From Serpula lacrymans var. lacrymans S7.9 (Eukaryota > Basidiomycota > Agaricomycetes > Boletales > Serpulaceae): DNA of 64,000 bases. Below are positions 45,707 to 58,408 of the stretch, piece after piece (the stretch's first letter is position 1; every line of letters begins with the position of its first letter). The stretch covers positions 1,199,470-1,263,469 of the forward strand of contig NW_006763292.1 of assembly GCF_000218685.1 (NCBI RefSeq). The letters run 5' to 3'. Made by a program: the position numbers and the translations under genes. The notes under the pieces are model-generated. The model made no database searches. It was not told the DNA's origin and worked only from the letters and a program-made list of their open reading frames with translations.

Positions 45707-48700
45707 TTAGTCCACGTCAAACTCCGGTGATTCCTCCTTTCCATACATCTCAAACATCTCCAAATCATGTGCCAGCATATTGTCTTCAGCATCCTCCCCT
45801 GCTGCTGTATCGTTCAAGTCGTCCAAGTCCCAACCTTCCCTTTTGCAATTTGCTAAGCTCAGTTCTGGATCCTCATCATCAATATTTTTGTCAGCCATGC
45901 CAGAATCATTGAAACAGGTTTTAGGAGGGCTGTGTGTTTGATTGGAGTGAGATGAATGTAAATTTGTCCCAACATCACTGACACAATCCTGTGAATGATA
46001 CGTGGAGGTGCTCTGAGTATGTGGATGACATTCCATGCCCGGCATGTCAGTAGCCTGTGATGACCGGATAAAAATACCCTGAGTGTAAATGTGTCCAACG
46101 GCAAGACCCTAGTGATATTGCATTGCCATGTCGTGATCAACAAACCTAACCATTACTTAATTGACTGATTAAATAAAAGTAGTTACAGACATACCTGTTG
46201 ATATAATATAATTTTGAGTCTTGACCATCTCGCGCGCATCTTGACAAACCAACACCATCCGGGCATGATTTGTCCCTGGCAAAGGCAGGGATAAGATGAC
46301 AAGCACGAAGCACATCGGTGGGATCAACAAAGCCAAACACATCATTGTCGGCCATAGGAACAAAGCACAATGTAGCAAGTTGATGGGGCTCACAAGCTTG
46401 AAGCTCATACCACCTCACCCATAAAAATTCTATCCGTCTGGGTCGATAGTCAATGTTGGTAGAATCAATGGAAATTACATTTGCATGGTAGATCCCTATG
46501 ACTTGAGCATACAAAAAGGGGTGTGCTGATGATGAGCTAGAGTCGGGGTAAGCCAGCAACATAATATTGCAATAGTTTGTTTGAGGATTGATTACGTCTT
46601 GGGCTTGCTGAATGTTGTAGGTCGTGTAGTTGATGCGGAGGATCTTATGGTTGTTTATACGGTCATTCTTGAAGACAATATGCCCCAGCATTGTGCTGGC
46701 ACTATATCGGAGCAGATCGGCCGATATAGAGGTGTCCACCATGCCAGACTGAAGGTTTGCTGTTGTAAATGAAGGTACTGCTGGGATGTGAGTGCGTTAA
46801 AAGAGATGTGCCTTTAACTTCAAGATGAAATCCTGCTCGATGGATAACATTAGTTTCAGTGTATCAAGGGCTTCACAAAATGCCATCACCTTGCCAGCAG
46901 GATTTGCATATTTATTTACCAACTTGCCTACGTGCTCTGGAGTATTCTAAGACTTGCCGATAAAATGGTGATCACTCGGCCTAACATTGTTTGCTTCCTG
47001 AAGGTTGTCAGTTGCGGTTGCACAATACTTTTTTTAATATAGTAGGCATAGGTGGGCTTGCCGTCGTTCTATACTTGTGAGTTGTTTGATATACTCAACT
47101 AGTCCTGGTATATCAAGACTTCCCCATGCAATGTTCTAATTCACCCTGATTTAATAGGATATTGTAAGAAGCATAAGAAAGTAGTAGGGTATGTACTTAC
47201 TGGCTCTGTAGAGTACACATTTGTAGTGCCAAAACGCCGGATTTGAGCAGGGTAATCTCCAAGGGCATGAAGTTTGTAAGTTCGTAGGTTGAAAGTTTTG
47301 GGCCGACATCTAGTATCTGGGACAGCATTGCTGGCGGTTGCAGCATTGGAAGATTTGTTATTTGATGCTTCCTGGATCTGGCGGCACTGTTGAGCATTAG
47401 CTTCTCGCTGAAGTTCTCGAGTGCAGAATGCAGGGCATGTTTCACTGGCAAACTTGCGTAGTCCCTCCCCAAAGACTTTGGTTGCTTTTTCTAGAATGGT
47501 GATCGTGTAGTCAGTATACATCCGTAATTTGGCAAGAGAATGCCAGTGAACAAGACAAAACAGCAAATGAAGGATTACTGTGTTATATGGCTCTGGTAGT
47601 AGGCCTTCAAACACAGGGATTGCGCACTACATATTGTTAGATTGCATTTGTAAGTCAAATACAAGTATGCATACCTGCAAAAAATCCTCAAAATTGTGAG
47701 CCGCCATCTTTTTCATCTCAGAGTTACTTTCTAGTTATCGTCAAGTCCCTACTTTCAGAGAGGATACAATCCGACATTTTACGGCCAATAGTCACAATAT
47801 AGAAAAGCTGCACAACACATACCGCATATCCAATGTATCGACGGGGCAAGTATTCACACATTCAAGGATCTTTAGCAGATGTATGAAAATGGATTTCCAT
47901 ACCCCAAGTTCGAACTCGTGCATGAGGTCAACAACAAGAATGGAATACACATTGAACCCAAATGGACCAAGCTTGTTTGAGAATGCATTCTGAATATGGC
48001 ATACCGCAATCAGTAAATGTACATGTTCAAGGAACTGGTAAACTTACTAGAGTAGGTACCCTGGACTCGGGCTTCAGGATATCATTGACTCTGACGCTAG
48101 TAACTGCATAGTTTGTTAGGCTATGAGAAGACTAAAAGAGAGTATTTCTCAGTCTTATAATCAAGAGACTCATATTGAAGGATAATATACCTATAAGAGA
48201 GTATTTCTAATAGTGTAAAGTGAGTATGATGATATAAAGTAAACTGTAAAATAACCAGACATACCTCAGTCTTATAATCAAGAGACTGAGGTTTGTGTAA
48301 GGCAGAGTGCTACGAGTTTTTGGAATAAGTGTGGGAAAGTTTTGAGCTTATGTAATGTAGTGGAAAAGCGGTCAAGTAGAGATGAAAGAATGGTGTATGG
48401 AAATGAAGAAATAAAAGGATAAAATGATAGGATGTGAGTGTATCATAAACAGGATATGCCAACATAGTTTTGTTCATAGATCATTTTTTGAGTTGTGATG
48501 ACTTTAGAACATTGTTCACTATTGTCCACGTGTGCTAACAGTGTTTGCCCTTGCATGTCTTCTTCTGACCCAACATTGGGAACATCAACCATGGAGACCA
48601 AACAACGGGGGCATGGACAACAGCCAAGATTCCTTATGCTTGCGATCAGAATCCTGTAGCCCAATAAACAATTAGTTATCTGTTAAGGAAGAAGGTGTAA

Positions 48701-50462
48701 AACTGTACTTCTCTGGATAGTCTGCAGAGTATGTGAAGATGCGTGGATAGAAACATCGCAACACCCCATCACAACACATGATGACAATACCATGTTTGTA
48801 TGCTTCAAAAAATTCTTCATCAAGAAGAACATTCCATTGAGCATGAAATAGCTCACGGTGACAATGTGTAAAAAAGGCGTCGCTCAGCTTGTTGCCCACA
48901 TGTTTGGTGGCAAAATCTTTGAATTCATCAGGCAGCTAAGAACAGATGGCGAGTATCAGTAACCATGTCACAGAAGACTGCATAGGACAAACAAACCCTC
49001 TCGAAGTAGGCTGCATGATTGCAGAGATTACATGAAGGCTTGGAGTGCCGATACTTTGATTCATTACCAAAATACACGTGGAGAGGCCATAGCTTTGAGT
49101 TGCCAAAGGAGGTTAAATGTGTAGCATCCAACCATAGCATAAGTGCTGCGACAACACGTGGCAAGCTGCAGCTAGGCTCTGGAGGTGAATTTTGCGGATC
49201 TTTATGGGCCTCTAAAAATGCATCCGAGGTGTATAGCTCACCGTATACATGGCTTTCGCCAGACTGATGAGGTGGACACCACAATAGTTGGTACGGCTCG
49301 TGGTGAAAATGACGATCATCCTGTGGGTTCGCAAGCTTTTCACGGATCAAGGACACAAGAGAGCGGTGATACAAGTCCACTACACGACGTTCGCAGGGCC
49401 CGGGATTTTGAGACCTGGTATGGAAGGGAACAGTGATAGTTACTGGAGTCTTCTGCCATCCAGCATCTTCCTCTAGCCAACTCTCATCCCTGTCAAGGTC
49501 AGTTGTCCCAAGTTTCTTGTTAATATTACGCCAGTTAACATTGCAAACATCTTCAGGTTGAAAGTCTGGACTTCCTACAATATCGAGAAGCCTTTTAAAG
49601 CTTTCTTACAACTTTTGGACGCCATCATTCCAATACCAGTTGCCTAGGAGGAACAAATTTTTGTTCGGATAAGGACTGAAAGGCCGCTCATTGTTGGGCT
49701 GTGTAGTGTGTCGAGACATTTGCGATACTCGAGTCTCGTCACAGGAGCCTGGATTGTCTGGGTCGTGGGACGGTAGGCTGACACCACAATATTGACAGAT
49801 GAGATTAAATGTATTCGGTGGTGTACGGAACAGATGAATAAGTTGCGCACCAAAAGACTGGGGACAAGAACTGGGGGTTGAGTCAGATAAAAGGGCACTA
49901 TCAGAATCCGACATTGAGGCCTGATTAGCATGAGATTTGTTGTTGTCTTCCAAGGGAGAGGTGATGACGGAATGAGGAGGAAGGGGGGACAGTGGTTCTG
50001 GTAAAAAATCTTTGAATTGTTGAGGAAGGCGACGGTCAAGCCTGCGAGATCGACGCTGTGCCAAAGGCCGGTCATCTACCTCTGCAACAAAAGCCATATT
50101 GGGATCCATCGCAGCAGTTTGAGACTGAAAATGGAATTAGTCACTGATTGAGGAAAAACAAGGTGGTAAATCCATACCTCCGAATTTCCAGTCAACCCTT
50201 CTTGATTGCTGGAGTCCACGTCCATATGAGGCCCGCTAACATCATTGTGAAATTGTCTTGATGGATCATTGTTCTCTAGTGTACGCCTTTTTTTCTGCTG
50301 AAAAGCTTCTTTTGCCCTAGAGAGTACACTAGAGAGTCGCTTTTTGCCTTTGAGGCACATTTTCTGGTGTTTGCTGAATGCAGCTATGTGCAAAAAGGAC
50401 CTTCCACAGGTACAAACTTGATGGAACACCTGTGTGCTACCAGATAAAACTGTTCCTTCCAT
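45707..50462 (-). pseudogene. Plavaka transposase, nearly full length, broken by an LTR-like insertion
   Basis: Start Met 50462. The N-terminus has a C2H2-like motif (CTCGRSFLHIAAFSKHQKMC) and a basic stretch, followed by RRSRRLDRRLPQQF. The catalytic part has WLDATHLTSFGNSKLWPL (first acidic residue), SKPSCNLCNHAAYF, THCHRELFHAQWNVLL, YKHGIVIMCCDG, YPRIFTYSADYPEK, IRNLGCCPCPRCLV, then VVDLMHEFELGVWK at about 47,940. The C-terminus has GDYPAQIRRFGTTNVYSTEP, INYTTYNIQQAQDVINPQT, EFLWVRWYELQ and LRACHLIPAFARDKS, and ends in an acidic tail at 45707. Introns of about 50-60 bases separate exons. It moves its element by DDE-type cut and paste. The insertion 48114-48464 falls between IYEQNY and AVTSVRVNDI, so this copy is disrupted. 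Terminal repeats were not found. Confidence 0.85.
48114..48464. mobile_element. LTR-like insertion, family E (351 bp), TSD TAGTT
   Basis: TGTTAGGCTATGAG to GATATGCCAACA with perfect TAGTT at 48109-48113 and 48465-48469. Taking it out restores the transposase codons. It contains AGAGAGTATTTCT twice, CTCAGTCTTATAATCAAGAGACT twice, and a nine-pair hairpin CCTCAGTCT/AGACTGAGG at about 48264-48291. No relative is seen in the window. Confidence 0.75.
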
Positions 50463-51695
50463 GTTGGAGATCTGTTGTGTAATTTGTACTGCTGGGACTT
50501 AGTTATCAACTATGTGAGTTCAAGTAACTGACCTTGAAGCTAAACCCCTGCCAGCACACCCGCTGGATACTACAAATGGCCAAAAAACAGCGAGGTCAAC
50601 GTGAAGAGGTGCAACGAAGCACTACATTCAAGTTACACCAGCTTAAGAGTGACCGTGACCATCCCATTTTGGCACTTGATCCTTCTCGTTGATCTGAGAA
50701 CCTGTCGTGGCAGTGACTTGGATACTATCAACAATATATTTCAGTTGTAAGAGTTCAAGAATTGATCACACACTGCACGGCATTTGTGTCCTGCATGTTC
50801 TAAAAAGGTCTAATTAAGATTACATACAGAAGGTTTACCAGTGCTGCCATTATTAAATTGCAGATTCCTGGATGCGCACTGCCACTATGCTCTGAGTGTT
50901 ATATTGAAGCTTTAGTTATTAGTAATAAGCTGAACTAGTGTTACCAGAACAATCCAAAAAATAAAGTACTCGCCGTTGCTTTACCGCCTGCTATATAATG
51001 CATTGATTTTCCAACTTTTGGCATTCACTTGCAAGAAACATTGTCGAAAGTCAAGTACCTGGTCCCTGGTGAGCAATATTGATGGCTATCACGGCGGTCA
51101 GGAATAATTGGGCAATCTAAAATCCAACCTTCGGGAGTGTGGTGTGCCAAAACCAACTAAAAATGTTTCTCAGTAGCAATGTCCAGGAGTCTAAGCCGAA
51201 TTTACTGAAACTTGATCTGGAATTTGGTATGAAAGTAGTGAGTAAAGTCCCTGTGATTGTTGCGTCTAGATTTTGGATGTCCACCTAATCCAATGCAATA
51301 GTTCAGTCATGATTGGCCTTCAATTACCCAGTGAATCAATTTGGGTCAGATCAAACCGGCCATTGTTGCCGACAAGCCATGACTGTGACCTGGGGATAAA
51401 CCTACACAAACCACGACAAGGGCCATTCACACTCAACAGACAGGTAATCCTTGATTGGAGAATACATTTCAACTTGACCGAGTGGGCGTCACCTTGACTA
51501 TAAAAAAGACAGAAGTACATAGGCATAGATGACAAAAAGACCTCCCAGTCCACATATACACATGATCAACCATGACAACTGCATACTTAGGAGACAGAGT
51601 AGAATATACACCACTTTGGAAGATTCCAACCAGTTTCTGGATCAGTAAGTGATCATACCGTTGTACTAATATACTATGCTTACCAGCAGGGGAAT
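50463..51695. other. 1.2 kb without a recognised gene
   Basis: Likely 5' flank of the Plavaka element. Only short frames; no terminal repeat recognised. Confidence 0.25.
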
Positions 51696-52187
51696 TCAAC
51701 TGGCCTTCACAAAATTTTGAAGGAATAAATCACGAGGTATGCTTATCTCCATCCCAAGTTCTTGAACAAGCGTTGTCACCTTGCTACACCGTCGAGAGGC
51801 ACCTGGAAGCTGGGTGGAAAACAACTTAGCCTCCAAGTGACTCCACCTTGCTCTCCTTTCAATAAACAACTGCTCGATACTACATTCATTCTCTACGGCC
51901 TCAGCAAAGTCCATTAGGTTTTCTACAGAAGCGCCGTCTGCTCCCACCTGAAGTGGAATGGCCTACCAAAAAGTAAGTATACTCTCGAAAAACATTCAAA
52001 GATGACTCACCGGGGGTGCAATTATACTTTTACCCCTCAATGTGCCATGAGGACTGGACACAGGACTCAGGCTGGACCAAGTACTAGTAGAATTCTTGCA
52101 TGGACTTTGACAACCCGGTGGGCTGTTGCTCTTTGTTTGTGAACTGCTTATCTTTGGCATTGTAGGAGGATGGAGTTTGAAGTGCAA
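51696..52187 (-). CDS. hypothetical two-exon gene
   Basis: Met 52160 (MPKISSSQTKSNSPPGCQS) begins a Ser/Pro-rich exon to about 52020, then 51947-51696 reads VENLMDFAEAVENECSIEQL and RRARWSHLEAKLFSTQLPG, stopping TGA near 51712. A short intron between them is likely (about 51965-52015). No family recognised. Confidence 0.35.
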
Positions 52188-53145
52188 ATGTAGTGCGGTG
52201 AGCTAATAATCTTGGAAATTTGGGTGGGTTATTTGTACTAGCATTTCAGGTCCACCCACCCAGACGTATATGTGAGAAACTCACAGGACCCCAAAATGAG
52301 AGGTATATAAATGTACTCATACTAATACTCTGAGTCATAATTGTTTAATCCATCCGAGTCCACTGGCAGCGCACTAAGGCAGTTTGAGTTGTCATTAATT
52401 CTAATTCAGTCCTATCTACACAGGTCCAATATGTTCAAAAAGGAAGAATCAACTTGTAAAGTAGAAACTGAAGGCTAGCTGCCAAAGGTTTTGGCACCGG
52501 TGTGTAACACATGCGGCTTCTAAGGCTTCCTGGAAAGAACTATCATGATCCTGTTTTCAGCTCGGGTCTTCTGATAAGGGCTGTTCCCTGTTCCAAGTAC
52601 GTGCTTTGTCACTCACGCTGCTTCCAAATTCAGGTTTATATCTGATTCTCTGATGCAGTGAATGCTGTCAAGGGTACATAAAAAATCACCTGCTGCATAA
52701 TAGTTTCCCTCTTCAAGTTCATTGGGTATGCAAGACCCATTCTCATAACAGCTATTAATCCTCATGGCCATTTGACGCTTGCAAACTGGGGCTATTAAAA
52801 AGTCATGGTCGCTGTTGTGTATATTTATATGCTACTTCTACCAACGGTCTTGTATGCATGGTCAGGACATCCGAGTCCATCGTTAACCTTGTGCCTTATT
52901 CACTGGCACAACTTCCCAGCTTCCAATAATCTTGCAATCATCTGGGCCGGACTCTTACCCTTCGATGTTATCAAGACATAATAACTAATTTTCAGGTTGG
53001 AGCAGTGTTACCTCAACCTGAGGTTGAGGGCTTCAGGACCAAGTCTGTGAGTTGTTTCTTTTTGCTCTGTTCTTTTCTTAGCACTGGCATCTTTTGGGGT
53101 GCACTGGCCCTTTAAAATCCAATCTGTACCAATGCATAGGCTGAT
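52188..53145. other. 1 kb without a recognised gene
   Basis: No supported frame or repeat. Confidence 0.25.
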
Positions 53146-54116
53146 ATGATAGGTCAGTGCAAAGGAGACATATTTGTATCAACTTGCTTAGCCTCAATTG
53201 GTGCTCGACTCGCCACCATGTCCAATCCATCATCATCAACATCCACAGGCAACATTGACAAGACTGACAATGTATCATTTCAAGTCCCTGGCTCTCTACA
53301 AGATCTTAGCAATGCTGGCATTATACCCAGCTCCTGTTTCTACAATGGTTATTTCGATGAAGTTATTAGAAGACTTCACAGCCGTTATGATTAGGAACTT
53401 GTTCACGTCATAGCTGCTAATATATTTGGCCTGGACCATATTCCCGCTCATGGTGAGCTATATGTCATCACACTTGGGTGCTAAAACTCTCGCTCATCAC
53501 CACTCTAGATTACTCTCTCTTGACTTCAGCATCTGCGATCACAGATGTGGGGGCACCTTTTGCAGCTGAAGATGTGGAAACTCAAGGTGCTGGAGCCATC
53601 AATGTTGCTCCCAACTTAGATCTACTTTTGGTGGCAGAGTGTTTATTTGACGGAGATGGCGATCTGACTTGGTTGGGGGGTTTAGTAGTCTTACACGTCA
53701 GTTGTCCATATCCTTTTCATCCTTACCGTATTGACATTGGCCTGTTTTGTAGAGTTTCAATTGTCTGACCCACCACTTGCACTTCAAGAGTCGGCATCTG
53801 CTGATGAACCCCAAGAACCTGCATCTGATCCTGTACTCTCTAGCACACACCGCTCCCGTAATCAAACTTTACACTGTTGTCCAGAACTCCTGCACTTACA
53901 CCTGTCACTACACCTGCACATTGACAAAACTGGATAAACCCGGTCTCTGCCGAAGCAGCCATTGTTCTCCATGGAGTCACCATTGTTCTCCTAGGAGTTA
54001 TTATACTATAGCAAGTAGCACCTCTGACTATAAGTAGTAGGGGGTTTAGTATAGAAATACCTCAGTCATTTCTATAGCCTCTTGGGCAGTGGCTGAGTTT
54101 CACATAGTTTTATTAC

Positions 54117-54130
54117 GTTATGAGCCCTGG
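54117..54130 (+). other. primer-binding site, left arm
   Basis: GTTATGAGCCCTGG, one base inside the LTR; the same 14-mer as at 21658-21671 and, inverted, at 56572-56585. Confidence 0.7.
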
Positions 54131-54184
54131 TGCGCAAAAGCTACGCAGGAAATAATTCTTATTTGAAACAGCAACTTTGGAACC

Positions 54185-55608
54185 ATGACCACAGCAAACA
54201 ATACATCCACATGTCCAGTTCTCACTGGACCCAACAATTTTCAGATATAGAAACTCCGGATCATCTCAAAGCTACGTCGGGAAAAAGTTCTCCGGGTTGT
54301 TACTGGAGAGGAGCTTAAGCCCTCACCAGGAAAACCTACCTCCTTGGAGGATCCTGAAATCACCTGGATACTTAAGGATGAGAAGGTACATGGAATCATC
54401 CAGGACCACATCTCTGATGACCTCCTAATGAGGACTGGAGACCTCACCAGCTCCAAGGAGTTATTTGATAAACTTGTCTCACTCCATCAAACATCCAACA
54501 TTGCCTCGGCCTTCTATTCATTCCAGCAACTCACCAAATTGTCCTGGGATGGGACATCACCTATCCAGGACCACATTGCGAAAATCCGGACAATTGATTC
54601 ACACCTCTCCGGAATGAAACTAGGAGTTGATACCAAACTCATGGCCTTCGCTCTTCTCCAATCTCTCCCATGCACTCCTGAATGGCAAATATTTCAGTCA
54701 TCGGTAATCAACACAATTGAAGAAAATAAACTTACCTTTGATGCAGTTGAGATCCGGATCACTGCAGAAGTTGCACGACAGTCAGGGAAGGCCCCTGGAG
54801 GTTCCAAATCAGCACTCAAATCCAAGGAGAAGTGGTGTGACTTCCACAAAGCTAAATCACACAACACCTTGGAGTGTCAAACACTTCAGTCAGCTGAAAA
54901 AGGTCAAAGGAAGAAGGGAAAGGAAAGACACAAGGATAAAGGAAAAGAGAAGGAAAAGGCAAATACAGCAGAGCAATCATCTGGATCTGACTCCAAGGAG
55001 GAACAGAGTCATATTGCATTGGAACATGTACATATTTCCAAGCCCCTTGCTAAACGCATTCAAGCTTACCTTGTGTCGGAACCCAATAAGACCAAAACAA
55101 CAATCATCATTGACTCCGGAGCAACATCCCACATGGTCCCTCACTGCTCCTGGTTTGAGCCAGGAACATACCATGTTCTGCATCCTCCAAGGACAATCAG
55201 TTTTGGGGATGAATCCTCTGTAAATGCCATTGGCATTGGAACAGTAATTCTACAAGCAACTGTTGGCAAAAAGGACTACAATATTGCACTGTCAAATGTC
55301 TTACTTGTGCCAAACTTCACGTTAGCACTTGTCTCTGTGCACAAATTGTCCAAAACGGGGTTATCAACACTTTTTCCAGCAGGGTCAAATGCTTGTGAAG
55401 TTTGGAAAAAGGAGGAACTTATCCTCACTGTGTTACACAAGCGAGGACTTTATCACATCCAAGCAAAACCCGAAATTAACCCGGAGTCAGCTTTTGCAGC
55501 AGTAGATGTAAATTTATTGCTCAGGAGAATGGGACACATTGGAATGGACCGTATCCTCACTGTGTTACACAAGCGAGGACTTTATCACATCCAAGCAAAA
55601 CCCGAAAT
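54185..55608 (+). pseudogene. copia gag and protease (left arm and loop)
   Basis: Gag starts at ATG 54185 (MTTANNTSTCPVLTGPNNFQ) and meets TAG at the position where related gags have Trp (FQI-stop-KLRI, about 54248). The open part runs from Met 54344: DPEITWILKDEKVHGIIQD, SSKELFDKLVSLHQTSN, FQQLTKLSWDGTSPIQDHI. A CHHC knuckle CDFHKAKSHNTLEC sits near residue 165, then a Lys/Glu-rich linker. The protease has the intact motif IIIDSGATSHMV, followed by GDESSVNAIGIGTV and VSVHKLSKTG. A pre-integrase start (LLLRRMGHIGMDR) is cut by the duplicated 56 bases. Integrase and RT are absent. Confidence 0.9.
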
Positions 55609-56571
55609 GGTCTTATTGGGTTCCGACACAAGGTAAGCTTGAATGCGTTTAGCAAGGGGCTTGGAAATATGTACATGTTCCAATGCAATATGACTCTGTT
55701 CCTCCTTGGAGTCAGATCCAGATGATTGCTCTGCTGTATTTGCCTTTTCCTTCTCTTTTCCTTTATCCTTGTGTCTTTCCTTTCCCTTCTTCCTTTGACC
55801 TTTTTCAGCTGACTGAAGTGTTTGACACTCCAAGGTGTTGTGTGATTTAGCTTTGTGGAAGTCACACCACTTCTCCTTGGATTTGAGTGCTGATTTGGAA
55901 CCTCCAGGGGCCTTCCCTGACTGTCGTGCAACTTCTGCAGTGATCCGGATCTCAACTGCATCAAAGGTAAGTTTATTTTCTTCAATTGTGTTGATTACCG
56001 ATGACTGAAATATTTGCCATTCAGGAGTGCATGGGAGAGATTGGAGAAGAGCGAAGGCCATGAGTTTGGTATCAACTCCTAGTTTCATTCCGGAGAGGTG
56101 TGAATCAATTGTCCGGATTTTCGCAATGTGGTCCTGGATAGGTGATGTCCCATCCCAGGACAATTTGGTGAGTTGCTGGAATGAATAGAAGGCCGAGGCA
56201 ATGTTGGATGTTTGATGGAGTGAGACAAGTTTATCAAATAACTCCTTGGAGCTGGTGAGGTCTCCAGTCCTCATTAGGAGGTCATCAGAGATGTGGTCCT
56301 GGATGATTCCATGTACCTTCTCATCCTTAAGTATCCAGGTGATTTCAGGATCCTCCAAGGAGGTAGGTTTTCCTGGTGAGGGCTTAAGCTCCTCTCCAGT
56401 AACAACCCGGAGAACTTTTTCCCGACGTAGCTTTGAGATGATCCGGAGTTTCTATATCTGAAAATTGTTGGGTCCAGTGAGAACTGGACATGTGGATGTA
56501 TTGTTTGCTGTGGTCATGGTTCCAAAGTTGCTGTTTCAAATAAGAATTATTTCCTGCGTAGCTTTTGCGCA
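55609..56571 (-). pseudogene. inverted copy of the copia gag (right arm)
   Basis: The minus-strand frame from Met 56358 encodes the same gag residues as 54344-55093, up to SEPNKT. The same TAG near the start is present in mirror position, so both arms came from one template. Confidence 0.92.
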
Positions 56572-58001
56572 CCAGGGCTCATAACGTAATAAAACTATGT
56601 GAAACTCAGCCACTGCCCAAGAGGCTATAGAAATGACTGAGGTATTTCTATACTAAACCCCCTACTACTTATAGTCAGAGGTGCTACTTGCTATAGTATA
56701 ATAACTCCTAGGAGAACAATGGTTACTCCATGGAGTGGTGGCTATGCTCCATGGAGAACAATGGCTGCTTCGGCAGAGACCGGGTTTATCCGGTTTTGTC
56801 ACATTCTAGTGGTCAAATTCTATGAATCCCACAAATACACAAAGCCCCAATATGGGTATGCTGAACCCATCAACCTGCAGTATTGGTACAACTTACAAAA
56901 GGATGACAATATCAAATATGGCCCTCTGAGGACAGCTGATGATGTAATGTGGGCGGGTAGATTTGTGGTGGATATGTACCTGTATGAAAAGGACCCAAAA
57001 GTAGTAGGAAAGGAGGACTATACACTGGATCTTCCTATGCCCATAGTATTGGTGCGTCCCCTTTTGATCTCAACCTTCTTTGTCTAATATAACATACATA
57101 CAGAGGGTAGTACCTAACATAGATGTGGGCCAACTCTATCCCACTCAAGCCCAGAAAGACGACTTCGACAAAGTTTTCAATCGTGTTATTACCAGGTCAA
57201 TTTTGGAGTTGGAGAATATTATGAGGAGTGCACCCCAGACTGTTGCTAACCTAAAAGCTGAAATTGCAGCTGCTCAGATTGCAGCACTAGAGGTTGCTAC
57301 CCATGATTTGATAGTAAACTGCACTCTGTGTCCTCCTCAGAGTGGTACCCGTTCACGCACCCCCACCACTACTCTACCTACTCCCCATTTGCACCCCCAA
57401 GTGTTGCCTAAAGAGATATCTCCCATCAATCTCTCAGTCTTCAAAGTCCAGCTGCATTTTGATCATTTTCTTCAGGCTTTTCAAGGATCCATAGCTGATC
57501 TGGCACATAGACATTTTCAGGATCATTATAATGCCCCCCGAAGTTGTGCTAAGGCAGCTAGGAGAAGGAGTCCTTTTCACTCTGAAGAAGAAGTGGGTTG
57601 GCCTGTTCAACAGAAATTGGGTGTAGGTAGCTCCAGCAACAATGTCACAAGGAGGAAGTGAAACACGTACACGGACAACACATCATATGTATTACTTCTC
57701 TTGTTTTTGTACTCTGTGCTTGTAAATAATATGGTACTTAGACATATACAACTTCTCTTTGTATTAGAATAAGCAAATTTTGTGTGTTACCTATTTCTGA
57801 TTCGGGATATTGCCGGTGCAGATTGAGGTATTGTGTCTTGACAGCATATTTACAAACAGGTCCTAGATAATCAAAGGTATCAATTTCATATTAACTGATG
57901 TTATTATTTCATAAACTGACTGGATGTGTATGGTGTAATTTGGGTTCAAGGAGAAAAATGGCACATGTACCAAGTATGGTTGATCGCACATGTCCTGTGT
58001 G

Positions 58002-58408
58002 TGTAACCACCAAGAGTTTGTTACTCTGGTGCACAACTCAGACAAAGCTATAAAGATAGTGAGGGGAGTGGTTACCCTTAGGATAGAACCAAGTTAGTTG
58101 TGGGTAAACAACAGGAGGACTCGCTGAGGAGTCTCCTTGATCTATCGGGGTACATATACTACTACAGGTTGTTTGTACATGTGTATAATACAGTTGATGG
58201 GAGCAGTGGCTGATGATGTCAACAGGCTGTGTGACCAGCTCCACTACGTGAGAGACTTTGTAACTAAAAGTAAAGAAAAGCAGTGCAGCGTGAGAAAGTG
58301 GAGTTTGAACAAAATGGAAAGTGCCACATGGCACAGTGTGTGAGAACTACACAAGAAAGTTAAAGAGGAGAATGAAAATTAAAGGTCTGAAAATTGTGTA
58401 TTGTAACA
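58002..58408 (-). mobile_element. solo LTR, family B (407 bp), TSD GTGTG
   Basis: TGTAACCACCAAGAG to GTATTGTAACA; perfect GTGTG at 57997-58001 and 58409-58413. It splits the zinc-finger codons CPVC of the Plavaka transposase. Confidence 0.95.

Larger units (their letters stand above)
53922..56801. mobile_element. palindromic copia insertion: LTR-PBS-gag-protease / inverted gag-PBS-LTR
   Basis: Left LTR 53922-54115 (+), right LTR 56587-56801 (-), each followed inward by GTTATGAGCCCTGG. Positions x and 110702-x are complementary from 55093/55609 outward to the gag start, with no length change there. The loop 55094-55608 is single copy and carries a 56-base direct duplication (55421-55476 and 55553-55608). 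The left LTR lacks 21 bases between two CCATGGAG motifs. CAT is repeated at both borders; the normal 5-base duplication is not seen. Confidence 0.92.
53146..57661 (+). pseudogene. unrecognised spliced gene split by a palindromic copia insertion
   Basis: Exon-like pieces: 53218-53390 (NVSFQVPGSLQDLSNAGIIP), about 53525-53695 (GAINVAPNLDLLLVAECLFD), 53752-53921 (EFQLSDPPLALQ through HLHLSLHLHI), then after the insertion 56805-57050 (LVVKFYESHKY, EPINLQYWYNLQKDD, DVMWAGRFVVDMYLYEKDP) and 57105-57661 (VVPNIDVGQLYPTQAQKDDF to NNVTRRK). Removing 53922-56801 with one CAT restores HLHILVVKF in frame, which shows the two halves are one gene. An in-frame TAG at 53392-53394 or an intron follows the first piece. 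The C-terminal half has a predicted helix (LKAEIAAAQIAALEVA) and a Ser/Pro/Arg tail. Function unknown; the general look is that of agaricomycete transposon-cargo or expanded hypothetical proteins. Confidence 0.5.

Noticed and set aside
48264..48291. Hairpin CCTCAGTCT/AGACTGAGG as a terminator or ncRNA
   Set aside because: It is part of an inserted LTR-like element and has no other support.
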